Positions 35,450-43,808 of a stretch of DNA of 64,000 bases are shown in pieces. The position numbers and the translations under genes were made by a program. The notes below the pieces were generated by a model. That model did no database searches. It worked only from the letters and a program-made list of their open reading frames with translations, and was not told where the DNA came from. The stretch is from Sulfurimonas sp. (GTDB taxonomy: Bacteria > Campylobacterota > Campylobacteria > Campylobacterales > Sulfurimonadaceae): NCBI GenBank assembly GCA_027063645.1, contig JAMORK010000014.1, positions 1-64,000 of the forward strand, written 5' to 3'. Position 1 is the stretch's first letter, and each line of letters begins with the position of its first letter.

Positions 35450-35873
35450 GCCCTCTCATAAGAGCATCATTAATCTCTTTTTTATACTCCGGATTGAGTT
35501 TTTCCAACTCAGAATTAAATTTTACTATAGTGTTTTTTTCAATATTTGGATGGCGAGCTGCCTTAAACAATATATCCATATATATATCTGATTCTGGATG
35601 GGGACGCAAACCTAGTTTTTTATGCATGGTTCCATGATATTTTATCACTAACTCTAAAGCTTCTTTGAGCTCTTTGGCTGTGGATTTTTTATTTTTTACT
35701 ATATCTCTTAAATGTTCTAAATCAAAATCAACTTTTTTATGCTCTTTATAATGCTTAGCTTCTTTTTTCACACTCTTTTTCTTTTTCCCAAAAGGAAGAT
35801 ACAAAAGAAATACTAAAAGAAGTAAAAGGACAACAAGCCCCATAATAGATTTTAAGAGTAAAGTGAGCTCCAT
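35430..35873 (-). CDS. Membrane-anchored hypothetical protein
   Basis: The 147-residue protein has an N-terminal membrane anchor (LLLKSIMGLVVLLLLLVFLL), a lysine-rich segment (FGKKKKSVKKEAKHYKEHKK) and a soluble helical domain (about 45-147) with LRDIVKNKKSTAKELKEALE, IYMDILFKAARHPNIEKNT and EYKKEINDALMRGL. I do not recognise a characterised family. The start is the ATG at 35871-35873, after AAGGAAAG. It overlaps lapD tail to tail. The topology suggests a cytoplasmic domain tethered to the inner membrane. Confidence 0.7.
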   Translation of the reverse strand: MELTLLLKSIMGLVVLLLLLVFLLYLPFGKKKKSVKKEAKHYKEHKKVDFDLEHLRDIVKNKKSTAKELKEALELVIKYHGTMHKKLGLRPHPESDIYMDILFKAARHPNIEKNTIVKFNSELEKLNPEYKKEINDALMRGLNSRGL

Positions 35874-35957
35874 AAACTTTCCTTGTTTAGCTATATAAGT
35901 ATTTATATACAAGTATATCGCCACAAACTAGATTTGTCTTTAAAGCTTCGTAGAAAA

Positions 35958-36045
35958 TGGTGGACAGCGTGGGATTCGAACCCACGGTAGGTTACCCTAC
36001 ACCCGCGTTCCAGGCGAGCGCCTTCGACCACTCGGCCAGCTGTCC
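35958..36045 (-). tRNA. tRNA-Ser (anticodon GGA)
   Basis: On the minus strand the acceptor stem GGACAGC pairs with GCTGTCC, the D arm reads GCCGAGTGG, the anticodon loop is CTGGAAC with anticodon GGA, a long variable arm (GTGTAGGGTAACCTACC region) follows as in serine tRNAs, and the T arm has GGTTCGAATCC. A CCA end is encoded (35958-35960). The gene lies alone between two protein genes. Confidence 0.95.
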
Positions 36046-36154
36046 ATAAAAGAGGAGTGGTATTTTAGCCAAAGTTTCATTTAGATCCCTTAAAGATTAA
36101 CACAAACTATTAAATAGTATAATATCTATATATGTGAAGAGATAAGGAGATAGT

Positions 36155-36622
36155 ATGAATCATTCTCAATTATATCAACATATTTCAGATGCTATCTTAG
36201 CACACCAAAATTGGGTGCGAAAAACAGATCATCTCACATCTGGGTTACCCGTCAAAGAGGGGGTTATTCCCCTTGATCCTAAGGCTTGTGAATTTGGTCA
36301 ATGGCTCAGTGAAGATGGAGAAAAATTCAAAAAAATAGAGCGACTTCAAGATATCATTGAGATTATTGAGCACCATCACCAAGACCTCCATGCAGCCTAT
36401 GCAGTAATCTACGAGATTTACTTTTTTATACCAAAACACAGATCTGCCTTAAACAAACTTTTCTCTTTTCATTTTGATGATGTTACACAAGAGGGGCAAG
36501 AGGAGGCAAAAATCTATTTTGAAGATATAAAGAGATCTTCTGAATACCTTATCAGCTCTATGAACATCTTAAAAAAACAGATCAAAGAGCTAAACTACTC
36601 AGACCTTATGGAGTTAAAATAA
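36155..36622 (+). CDS. Second stand-alone CZB (zinc-binding) protein
   Basis: The 155-residue protein is a paralogue of the one at 11065. It has AHQNWVRK with the first His (about residue 16), CEFGQWLSEDG with the Cys (about 46), and HHHQDLHAAY with the later His (about 72-79). The shared pattern V.(E/S)G.IP.D...CEFG.W makes the relation clear. It is not fused to a signalling domain. AAGGAGATAGT precedes the ATG. A zinc or oxidant sensor acting in trans on chemoreceptors is inferred. Confidence 0.82.
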   Translation: MNHSQLYQHISDAILAHQNWVRKTDHLTSGLPVKEGVIPLDPKACEFGQWLSEDGEKFKKIERLQDIIEIIEHHHQDLHAAYAVIYEIYFFIPKHRSALNKLFSFHFDDVTQEGQEEAKIYFEDIKRSSEYLISSMNILKKQIKELNYSDLMELK

Positions 36623-36665
36623 ACATATTTTGCTATCATTTCATAAATAAATAAAACAGAGGATT

Positions 36666-38621
36666 ATGATGCTTAGCTTTTCGTCATTTTTACAACTTCT
36701 AAAAGAGTCATTTCGTGATCTTTTACCTATCATCTTAGTTATCATGTTCTTCCAGCTTGCCATCATTCAAAGTGTTCCAGAAAACTGGTTAAGCACTACC
36801 ATTGGTCTTGCTATTGTTGGTGTTGGCCTTGCTATTTTTCTTCTTGGTTTAGAGGTTGGAATTTTCCCTGTAGGGGAAGGTCTTGCATCAGATTTTGCAA
36901 GAAAAGGCTCTACAAAATGGATCATCCTTTTTGCTTTTATGATTGGTTTTGGAACAACGGTAGCTGAACCTGCTTTAATCGTTATTGCTCAAAAGGCTGC
37001 AAGTATCAGTGCTGGGCGTATTGATGCTACAGTTTTGAGAACTGTTGTCGCATTTTCTGTTGGTTTTGCCATAGTGTTAGGGGTCTATAGAATCATTAAA
37101 GGGCACCCTATCCATTATTATATTATTAGTGGGTATATTATGGTTGTTGCAGCTACTGCTTTTGCTCCAAAAGAGATAGTAGGGCTTGCTTATGACCTTG
37201 GTGGTGTGACAACTTCAACTGTAACAGTACCACTTGTTGCAGCTCTTGGTATTGGACTAGCTTCTACCATAAAGGGGAGAAATCCTGTTTTAGATGGCTT
37301 TGGGCTTATCGCGTTTGCATCTTTAACACCTATGATATTTGTACAGTTTTATGGTATATTTGTTTATAATTTCATAGATGCTTCACCCCTTATAAATGAG
37401 ATTCAGTCTGTTGTAACTCCCGTTGTTAATGCCACAGCCAATGCTGCTGCTTCTACTGCATATAACTTTAAAATCATTGATGTCTTTAAAGGGATTTTAG
37501 GTGTAGTTATTGATGTTGCTCCTATCCTTGGTGTGATTTTATTTTTTCAATACATCATTTTGAAAAAACCTTTAGAGAATCTCAAAGAGGTTCTTATAGG
37601 CTTTGGGCTTGTAATTCTTGGGCTTGATGCTTTCATAGTTGGTTTGGAGATGGGTCTCTTTTCTGTCGGTGAAACGATGGCGTTTGAGCTTACAAAATAT
37701 GACAATAACTTCATCATTTATGCCTTTGGTTTTCTCATTGGATTCTCAACAACAATGGCTGAGCCATCTTTAACAGCCATTGCTAGAAAAGCAAAAGAGA
37801 TTAGTGATGGTAAAATCAATGACTTTGTCCTTCGTATCTTTGTTGCCCTTGGTGTTGCCATAGGGATTGCCCTAGGAGCTTACCGTATCGTTGTTGGTGG
37901 TGAGATTGTTTACTACATCATGGCAGGGTATCTTTTTGTTATAGTACTTACTTTTATGGCTCCAAAATATATCATCCCTATCGCTTATGATAGTGGAGGG
38001 GTAACTACATCAACTGTAACTGTACCTCTTGTTGCTGCGCTTGGACTTGGTCTTGCTACAAACATTGAAGGTCGAGACCCTCTTATAGATGGTTTTGGGC
38101 TTATCGCTTTTGCTTCACTTTTCCCTATGCTAACAGTGATGCTCTATGGAATTATTACCGAGAAGATGGGTGTCAAAGGGGAACATGAAAAAGAAGCACT
38201 TCATATCGATGAGCTTCGTCATGCACTTGAAGATGTTAACGACATGGATCTCTCTACAATTAACATTGCTGGAACAGATAAACGCCACTCCTATAAAATG
38301 GCTTTCTCTGCTGTTCATGTCATTGTCCCAAAAGAGAAACAAGAGGAAGCTCTCTTAGCTGCCCGCACTGCAGGAGCAAGAGGTGTAACTATCATGAGTG
38401 CTCACGGGATGGGGCTGGAACAGATGGATAACTTCTACAACCGTTTACATAGTGAAGAGACAGATGCCAATCTCATGTTTATCACCCAAACCAAAAATGT
38501 TGATAGAATGATAAAAGAGATCATGACAAGTCTTGATATCACAGGTGAAGGGAATGGGCTTACATTCTCTTACCCTGTTTCTCACATAAAAGGTCTACGA
38601 CTTAAACTCGATGATCTATAA
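36666..38621 (+). CDS. Duplicated DUF1538 membrane protein with C-terminal PII-like domain
   Basis: The 651-residue protein has two copies of a membrane module (about 1-250 and 270-510). Each contains FLLGLEVG or FIVGLEMG with FPVGE/FSVGE, GF.TT(V/M)AEP.L, and GGVTTSTVTVPLVAALG followed by DGFGLIAFASL.PM. The last 110 residues look like a PII signal domain (VHVIVPKEKQEEALLAARTA, then GARGVTIMSAHG and a final FSYPV). DUF1538 is thought to be a transporter family; substrate is unknown. The fused PII suggests gating by nucleotides or a metabolite. The start is ATGATG; either Met is possible. AGAGGATT lies upstream. Confidence 0.85.
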   Translation: MMLSFSSFLQLLKESFRDLLPIILVIMFFQLAIIQSVPENWLSTTIGLAIVGVGLAIFLLGLEVGIFPVGEGLASDFARKGSTKWIILFAFMIGFGTTVAEPALIVIAQKAASISAGRIDATVLRTVVAFSVGFAIVLGVYRIIKGHPIHYYIISGYIMVVAATAFAPKEIVGLAYDLGGVTTSTVTVPLVAALGIGLASTIKGRNPVLDGFGLIAFASLTPMIFVQFYGIFVYNFIDASPLINEIQSVVTPVVNATANAAASTAYNFKIIDVFKGILGVVIDVAPILGVILFFQYIILKKPLENLKEVLIGFGLVILGLDAFIVGLEMGLFSVGETMAFELTKYDNNFIIYAFGFLIGFSTTMAEPSLTAIARKAKEISDGKINDFVLRIFVALGVAIGIALGAYRIVVGGEIVYYIMAGYLFVIVLTFMAPKYIIPIAYDSGGVTTSTVTVPLVAALGLGLATNIEGRDPLIDGFGLIAFASLFPMLTVMLYGIITEKMGVKGEHEKEALHIDELRHALEDVNDMDLSTINIAGTDKRHSYKMAFSAVHVIVPKEKQEEALLAARTAGARGVTIMSAHGMGLEQMDNFYNRLHSEETDANLMFITQTKNVDRMIKEIMTSLDITGEGNGLTFSYPVSHIKGLRLKLDDL

Positions 38622-38647
38622 GGGTTTACTAAAGTAAACCTTTATAG
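38616..38647. terminator. Bidirectional terminator, 15-bp stem
   Basis: CTATAAGGGTTTACT at 38616-38630 pairs with AGTAAACCTTTATAG at 38633-38647 with a single G-T pair. It contains the stop codons of both convergent genes. Confidence 0.75.
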
Positions 38648-39258
38648 TCGTACTTTATAAAGTCAAGGTAAAACTTCTTATCTATCACGATGATTCTTTC
38701 ATCTTTTTTAGCCTTTTTTTGAAACTTTTTTTGTATCTTTTTGGCTTTCTCTTTTGAATACTTTTGACGCTTGAGATGCTTTTTCAATGAGATAATCCCA
38801 TCTTTTGAACTTACTTCCTCTTCGATCTCAGCCTCAACTAATGTTTCTATCTCCTCTACAGGTTCAGGAGCATTAAGCATAAACTGTGAAGATATTGTTG
38901 AAAGTATATTTTTAAGTTGCTCATCTTTTTCTTTATATATCGCTTCAATCTTTTGGCGTTCTTGCACTAACATCAACTCTTTTTGATCACGAAGTGTTCG
39001 CGTTTCAGTCTCTAGTACCTCTACACGAGACTGAAGCTTTGCATTTTGTTCCTCTAAGAGTTTGTAGTAGCGTTCGTCATTATTTTTCAACTGTTTGGGA
39101 GTTGCCTTGGCTCTTGTGGTTTTTTCCCCATCAACGAGAACTAACTTCACACCATTCTCCACTACAGCTTCTAAAGAACCACGACGAATTCTATTGTGAA
39201 TAGCCTCACGTGATACACCAAAATACTCTGCTGCATCACTTACACTCATCTTTTTCAT
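38629..39258 (-). CDS. Helix-turn-helix protein with coiled coil
   Basis: The 209-residue protein has an N-terminal excisionase/MerR-like helix-turn-helix (MSVSDAAEYFGVSREAIHNR, then IRRGSLEAVVENGVKLVLVD), a coiled coil (about 60-120, with EEQNAKLQSRVEVLETETRT), an acidic linker and a very basic C-terminus (KEKAKKIQKKFQKKAKKDER). This points to DNA or RNA binding with dimerisation. Targets are unknown. It is nine bases downstream of yajQ and probably shares its transcript. Confidence 0.75.
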   Translation of the reverse strand: MKKMSVSDAAEYFGVSREAIHNRIRRGSLEAVVENGVKLVLVDGEKTTRAKATPKQLKNNDERYYKLLEEQNAKLQSRVEVLETETRTLRDQKELMLVQERQKIEAIYKEKDEQLKNILSTISSQFMLNAPEPVEEIETLVEAEIEEEVSSKDGIISLKKHLKRQKYSKEKAKKIQKKFQKKAKKDERIIVIDKKFYLDFIKYDYKGLL

Positions 39259-39267
39259 ATCTCTACC

Positions 39268-39765
39268 TTATCTCATATTTTCAAAAACTATTGGAGCTTC
39301 CCATTCACCCTCTCTTACCATCTTCATCACTTTTTGCAGGTCATCAAGCTTTGCACCTTTTACACGGATGTGATCCCCCTCTATCTGAGCATTCACCTTC
39401 AGCTTCATCTTTTTAATGTCTGCTGTAATCTTTTTAGCCTCTTTAGACTCTATGTAGTCCACAATCTTAAAAGTAGCCTTTCGTGTTCCACCACTAGCAT
39501 CCTCTACTCGAAGTTCATCAAGTACTTTTGAAGAGAGCCCTTGTTTTAAAAGTTTCGCTATCACTATATCTTTGAGAGCATCTAGTTTATTATCACTCGA
39601 AGCAACAAGGACTAAGATATTCTCTTTCTCTTTATAAGTCACCTCATAGGTTGTCCCTTTAAAGTCATAACGGTTTGCAACTTCACGATCTACTAAGTTA
39701 ATCGCGTTTTTAAAATCTTGCATATCAATCTTTGCACTAATATCAAAGGAGTGTTCTTTTGCCAT
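39268..39765 (-). CDS. yajQ: YajQ-family nucleotide-binding protein
   Basis: The 165-residue protein has the YajQ hallmarks: MAKEHSFDISAKIDMQDFKN, NLVDREVANRYDFKGT and IVIAKLLKQGLSSKVLD, with a final GEWEAPIVFENMR. YajQ has two ferredoxin-like folds; members bind c-di-GMP in Xanthomonas or tRNA/GTP in E. coli. With LapD nearby, a c-di-GMP effector role is attractive but unproven. AAAGGC lies upstream of the ATG. Confidence 0.93.
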   Translation of the reverse strand: MAKEHSFDISAKIDMQDFKNAINLVDREVANRYDFKGTTYEVTYKEKENILVLVASSDNKLDALKDIVIAKLLKQGLSSKVLDELRVEDASGGTRKATFKIVDYIESKEAKKITADIKKMKLKVNAQIEGDHIRVKGAKLDDLQKVMKMVREGEWEAPIVFENMR

Positions 39766-39884
39766 AGAGAGCCTTTTTTTGTTTTAATTATAACATAGTT
39801 TGTTTGTTAGTAGAAATCTTGACATATATCGCCTTTTTGTAATCTTTGTTTTGTTACTATATCTTTTTTAATGATGGAGTGATT

Positions 39885-41591
39885 ATGGCAGAAGAACTGG
39901 AAAAAAAATTAAACAAACGCGAGCAGTATAAAGCAAGGATGAAACCCTATGATTACTTCGCTGAGTTTGATACTCTAGATTTCAACTCTTTAGGGGAAGG
40001 TGATAGATACTATCTTCAAGATTTCGGTATCTTTAACACAGATTTTTTAGAAGATGAGTTTACTGTTCGCTTAAGAAACGGTGGTGGAAGAATTTCCCAT
40101 CAACAGTTTTCCTACATTGCAGATATTGTTGAGGAGTATGATCTTACACTTGTAATCACCGCACGTGGAGGATTTCAACTCCATGATGTATATGCCGATG
40201 ATCTCAAAGAGATCTGGCATAAACTCAATACAAACTCCCTCACAACTTGGCAAAGCTTTGGTGACAATATCCGCAATATTGTTACGGATGTTTATGATGG
40301 GGCAAACCAATATGCTCACCTTGAGGTACACCCACTTATAGAACAGATGCAAGATTACATCCTTAAAAACCCAAAATATGTAGGGATGCTTCCCCGTCGT
40401 GTTAGTATTGGTATCTCAGGAAACTCTGCCAATGTAAGTTCCTTTTTTGCCAATGATATCTACTTTGCACTTGCAAAGAAAGGGGATAGATACGGTTTTA
40501 ATGTTTATATGGGTGGAAAGAACACAGAGATAGCTCAAGATACAGGTATATTTTTAGAGTATGAGGAGGTGTTTGAATTTTTCAAAGCATTTGTAAGTAC
40601 ATTTTACAAACATGGTTCTCGATTTTCACGCTCTAAAACGCGACTCTACTATATGATTCAGGATTTAGGATTTCCTAAACTTTTAGAACTACTCCAACAA
40701 GAGTTTCAAAAACCTTTTCAATCAAGTGGAGAGATGCAACTCCAAGATGTGGTCTTTGAGGAGTTTGAGGAGCTCAAAGATGGTACTTATGCTTACTGTT
40801 ACCAAAGTGATTTTGGTCGTCTTAGTGTCAAGGAGATGAGAGAGCTTGCAAGTTTTGCAGAAAAATCTCAAGCATCACTCCGTATAGGTATCGATCAAAA
40901 TATCTACATCCTTGGACTCAAACAAAAAGCGGTCCCTTTTAGCTCACCAGCACTCAGTTCTACCATTGTCGCCTGCGCAGGTAATCTTTGCCCTTATGCT
41001 GTTTGGAGCATCAAAGATGAGACCTCTTACCTCCCCCTTGAGATGATCTATAAAAATCGCATCAAGGTTGGTTTTTCTGGTTGTGCAAAAGGGTGTGGAC
41101 GCCATCGCCATACCGATATAGGGCTTATAGGACTTAAAACAAACAACTTTGGTGCAACAGATGGTGGTGCTCGTGTTTTTATAGGTGCTGAACATGATCA
41201 TGGACAAAGTGTAGCAAGACAACTCTTCTCAATGGTTCCCTTTGTACACCTTAAAAAGACCATCACCCTTGTTGTAAAACTCTATGAGCAAAGTAGATGC
41301 ACAAACTTTCAGCTCTATGCCCATCAGATACTCAATAGATATAGTGAAGATTTTGTAGCCCTTTGGCATCTTTATAACCTCAAGAACAATACAACTCTTT
41401 CTCTCCCTCTCCAAGAAAAAAATATAACACCCCAAGAGGAGCAGGTATTACTCAAAGAGAGTTTTCATAATTTTACACTTGTTGAGGATGATTTTAAAAA
41501 GAGTATCTCTGCTCTTGTCAAAGAATTGTGGACAGTTGAGGGGGAGGACCCTCACTATAAACCCCCTATTAAAAGGGTCAATTTTCGTTAA
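39885..41591 (+). CDS. Siroheme-dependent nitrite/sulfite reductase-like protein
   Basis: The 568-residue protein has the two-fold nitrite/sulfite reductase architecture: FNTDFLEDEFTVRLRNGGGR with ARGGFQLHDV (siroheme-contacting region, about 50-105), PRRVSIGISGN, and the cluster motifs ACAGNLCPYAVW and FSGCAKGCGRH. The second is the usual C-x3-C; the first is C-x4-C where C-x5-C is usual. Known members reduce nitrite or sulfite with six electrons from ferredoxin or NADPH; no reductase partner is adjacent, so ferredoxin is likely. TGGAGTG precedes the ATG at 39885. Which oxyanion is used is open; a CobG-like monooxygenase role seems less likely. Confidence 0.8.
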   Translation: MAEELEKKLNKREQYKARMKPYDYFAEFDTLDFNSLGEGDRYYLQDFGIFNTDFLEDEFTVRLRNGGGRISHQQFSYIADIVEEYDLTLVITARGGFQLHDVYADDLKEIWHKLNTNSLTTWQSFGDNIRNIVTDVYDGANQYAHLEVHPLIEQMQDYILKNPKYVGMLPRRVSIGISGNSANVSSFFANDIYFALAKKGDRYGFNVYMGGKNTEIAQDTGIFLEYEEVFEFFKAFVSTFYKHGSRFSRSKTRLYYMIQDLGFPKLLELLQQEFQKPFQSSGEMQLQDVVFEEFEELKDGTYAYCYQSDFGRLSVKEMRELASFAEKSQASLRIGIDQNIYILGLKQKAVPFSSPALSSTIVACAGNLCPYAVWSIKDETSYLPLEMIYKNRIKVGFSGCAKGCGRHRHTDIGLIGLKTNNFGATDGGARVFIGAEHDHGQSVARQLFSMVPFVHLKKTITLVVKLYEQSRCTNFQLYAHQILNRYSEDFVALWHLYNLKNNTTLSLPLQEKNITPQEEQVLLKESFHNFTLVEDDFKKSISALVKELWTVEGEDPHYKPPIKRVNFR

Positions 41592-42286
41592 AAGCTAGGG
41601 GAGCCATCAAAGCTTCCAAAGCTTTGAGAAAAGCTTGGATCGCTATAGCCTGCTATGGTGCTTTTCACTCTTAACTTCTCTATATCTGCCTTACTTGAGA
41701 TCCCTTGAGGGCACACCACTGTACACTCATTACAAAGTGTACAATCCCACACACCATTGTTTTGAATAGTATCTATCTTTGTTTGTGTATCACCTTCACG
41801 TTTATCACTAACATACTTCCAAACACGAGTGAGGGCAAAAGGGCCTAAGAACTCTTCGTTGACACTATAAACAGGACAAGCAGAGTAACAAGAGCCACAA
41901 AGGATACAATCACTTTGTAGCTCGTTGATCTTTTCATCCTCTTGCGATATACTAAACTCTGGGCTTATACGAGAGAGCCAAGCTTTTGCTTTAGCATTAA
42001 AATCATAAGCCTTGTCCATATCTACTACAAGGTCACGAATCACCTCTACATTTCGTAATGGCTCTATCTTATCGCCATCTTGCACCTTATAAGAACAAGC
42101 CAAAACCTCTTTTTCATTGACTCGCATAGAACAGCTACCACAAACACTACTGCGACAACCACTACTAAAACTCAATGTAGCATCTTGGTGTGTTTTAATA
42201 TGCTGAAGAACCTCAAGAAGTGTTGCAGATTGAAGCTCTAAACTATACTCTTGGAGTTTGTCCGATTTTTGTACACTGATCTTCAT
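41588..42286 (-). CDS. Succinate dehydrogenase/fumarate reductase-like iron-sulfur subunit
   Basis: The 232-residue protein has an N-terminal [2Fe-2S] domain (SGCRSSVCGSCSMRV, then EVLACS) and a C-terminal ferredoxin domain with CILCGSCYSACP and CTLCNECTVVCP. The last motif has a full C-x2-C-x2-C...CP set, which predicts a [4Fe-4S] cluster where classical SdhB/FrdB have [3Fe-4S]; this is a trait of non-classical (type E) enzymes. The ATG at 42284-42286 follows GGAGGTGTAGA. It lies directly after the flavoprotein gene. No membrane anchor or CCG-domain subunit follows. Confidence 0.87.
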   Translation of the reverse strand: MKISVQKSDKLQEYSLELQSATLLEVLQHIKTHQDATLSFSSGCRSSVCGSCSMRVNEKEVLACSYKVQDGDKIEPLRNVEVIRDLVVDMDKAYDFNAKAKAWLSRISPEFSISQEDEKINELQSDCILCGSCYSACPVYSVNEEFLGPFALTRVWKYVSDKREGDTQTKIDTIQNNGVWDCTLCNECTVVCPQGISSKADIEKLRVKSTIAGYSDPSFSQSFGSFDGSPSF

Positions 42287-42287
42287 T

Positions 42288-43808
42288 CTACACCTCCTCC
42301 ATAAAATGGGCACCACAACTTTTATCGCGTTTTAAAGCGGCTCTCACCACCACTTCAGCTACATCTAAAACATTATGAAACTCTATAAACTCTAAGAGAT
42401 TTGTATTGTAAACTTTTGAACTGTCACTCACACCCATAGATGGAAGCTGAGATTTTAAAAGTTTTATCTCCTCTAAAACCTCTTGCAATTCCCCTTTTTT
42501 TCTAACGATTCCTACTTTTGTATAAAGCAGATCTCCTAAAGATTGTTTTTTCTCATAAAAGTCTATCTCGTTAGTATAGCCTTGTATCTTCTCTATGATA
42601 CTTCTCTTCTCTTGTAGTTGAGTACTCTTTTTTGCCATTTTTGCAGCATTGATACCAGCTTCTTTTCCAAAGACCACTATCTCTAAAAGAGAGTTTCCAC
42701 CTAAACGATTTGCACCATGAACTCGATGATTGGCACACTCACCACAGGCAAACAAACCACTCACACTTGTTTGTGATTTGTTATCTACCTCTATACCACC
42801 CATAGTGTAGTGTGCTACTGGTTTGATGGGTATCAAGTCATGTACAGGGTCCACATCTTCATAAAGCTTAGCTAACTTTCTCTCTTGTGGTAATCCCTCC
42901 TCTATAAAATCCTCACCAAGATGGCGAATATCTAGAAAAATCTCTTCCCCTTTGAGCATCTCTTCATGAATAGCACGACTTACTTCATCACGGGGTGCAA
43001 GTTCGTTGGTAAAACGCTCCCCCTTAGAGTTAAGCAGGTAACCACCCTCTCCACGAGCTGATTCAGAGATAAGTATGGAAGATTTTTTTAGTGCTGTAGG
43101 ATGAAACTGTACAAACTCCATATCTATAAGCTTTGCTCCGACTCTGAGAGCTGCTGCTATTCCATCACCGGTTGATGCAGTTGAATTTGTTGAATTTTTA
43201 TCGTAAATTCTACTATATCCACCACTTGCAAGTATCACAGCATTTGCTTCATACTTTTGTAGTTCACCACTTCGTATATCGAGCATTAAAGCTCCAGATA
43301 CACCCCCTTGAGTATCTTCTAAAAGTTCAAGTAAAAACTTTTCATTTTCTATATCTATCCCTAAAGAGAGTGCTTTATCATAAAGTGTATGAAGAATCTT
43401 TAAACCAGTATAATCTTGTGCATAGCATGCACGTGGAGCTGATGCACCACCGAGTCTTCGTTGGGCAATCTTTCCATCTTCAGTACGAGAAAAACATACA
43501 CCTATATTCTCAAGCCATGCAACAGTCTCAAGTGCTTCTGAGCACATAAAACGGATCGCTTCCTCATCTGCTTGCCCATGAGCTGATTTTAAAGTATTGG
43601 CTATATGATTTTCAACACTATCTTCACTAACATTTCCAAGAGCGGCATTGATCCCACCTTGAGCCATACAGGTTTGACTACGTGTTGGATACTCTTTTGT
43701 GAGTACTTTGACACTCACACCCTGCTCTTTTGCATGGATAGCAGCAACCAATCCTGCTCCTCCTGCTCCTATAATTAGTACATCAGTTTTTAAGCTATTC
43801 ACTCTCAC
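42288..43808 (-). CDS. Succinate dehydrogenase/fumarate reductase-like flavoprotein subunit
   Basis: The 506-residue protein has the FAD-binding GAGGAGLVAAIHA (about residues 14-26), the active-site set FVQFHPTAL, SESARGEGGYL, VAHYTMGG and HGANRLGGNSLLE, so fumarate or succinate chemistry is expected. The usual flavin-linking His is replaced: the sequence reads SQTCMAQGGINA where SdhA/FrdA have SHT.AA.GG, so FAD should be non-covalent. It is shorter than SdhA (about 590). The start is GTG at 43808 or GTG at 43802, the latter better spaced from AAGGAG. It overlaps the histidine kinase gene by 14 bases. Electron partner and direction are unknown. Confidence 0.87.
   Translation of the reverse strand: MRVNSLKTDVLIIGAGGAGLVAAIHAKEQGVSVKVLTKEYPTRSQTCMAQGGINAALGNVSEDSVENHIANTLKSAHGQADEEAIRFMCSEALETVAWLENIGVCFSRTEDGKIAQRRLGGASAPRACYAQDYTGLKILHTLYDKALSLGIDIENEKFLLELLEDTQGGVSGALMLDIRSGELQKYEANAVILASGGYSRIYDKNSTNSTASTGDGIAAALRVGAKLIDMEFVQFHPTALKKSSILISESARGEGGYLLNSKGERFTNELAPRDEVSRAIHEEMLKGEEIFLDIRHLGEDFIEEGLPQERKLAKLYEDVDPVHDLIPIKPVAHYTMGGIEVDNKSQTSVSGLFACGECANHRVHGANRLGGNSLLEIVVFGKEAGINAAKMAKKSTQLQEKRSIIEKIQGYTNEIDFYEKKQSLGDLLYTKVGIVRKKGELQEVLEEIKLLKSQLPSMGVSDSSKVYNTNLLEFIEFHNVLDVAEVVVRAALKRDKSCGAHFMEEV

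Noticed and set aside
43172..43549. Open frame of 125 codons on the plus strand
   Set aside because: It is a shadow of the flavoprotein gene, with no ribosome-binding site and rare-like composition.
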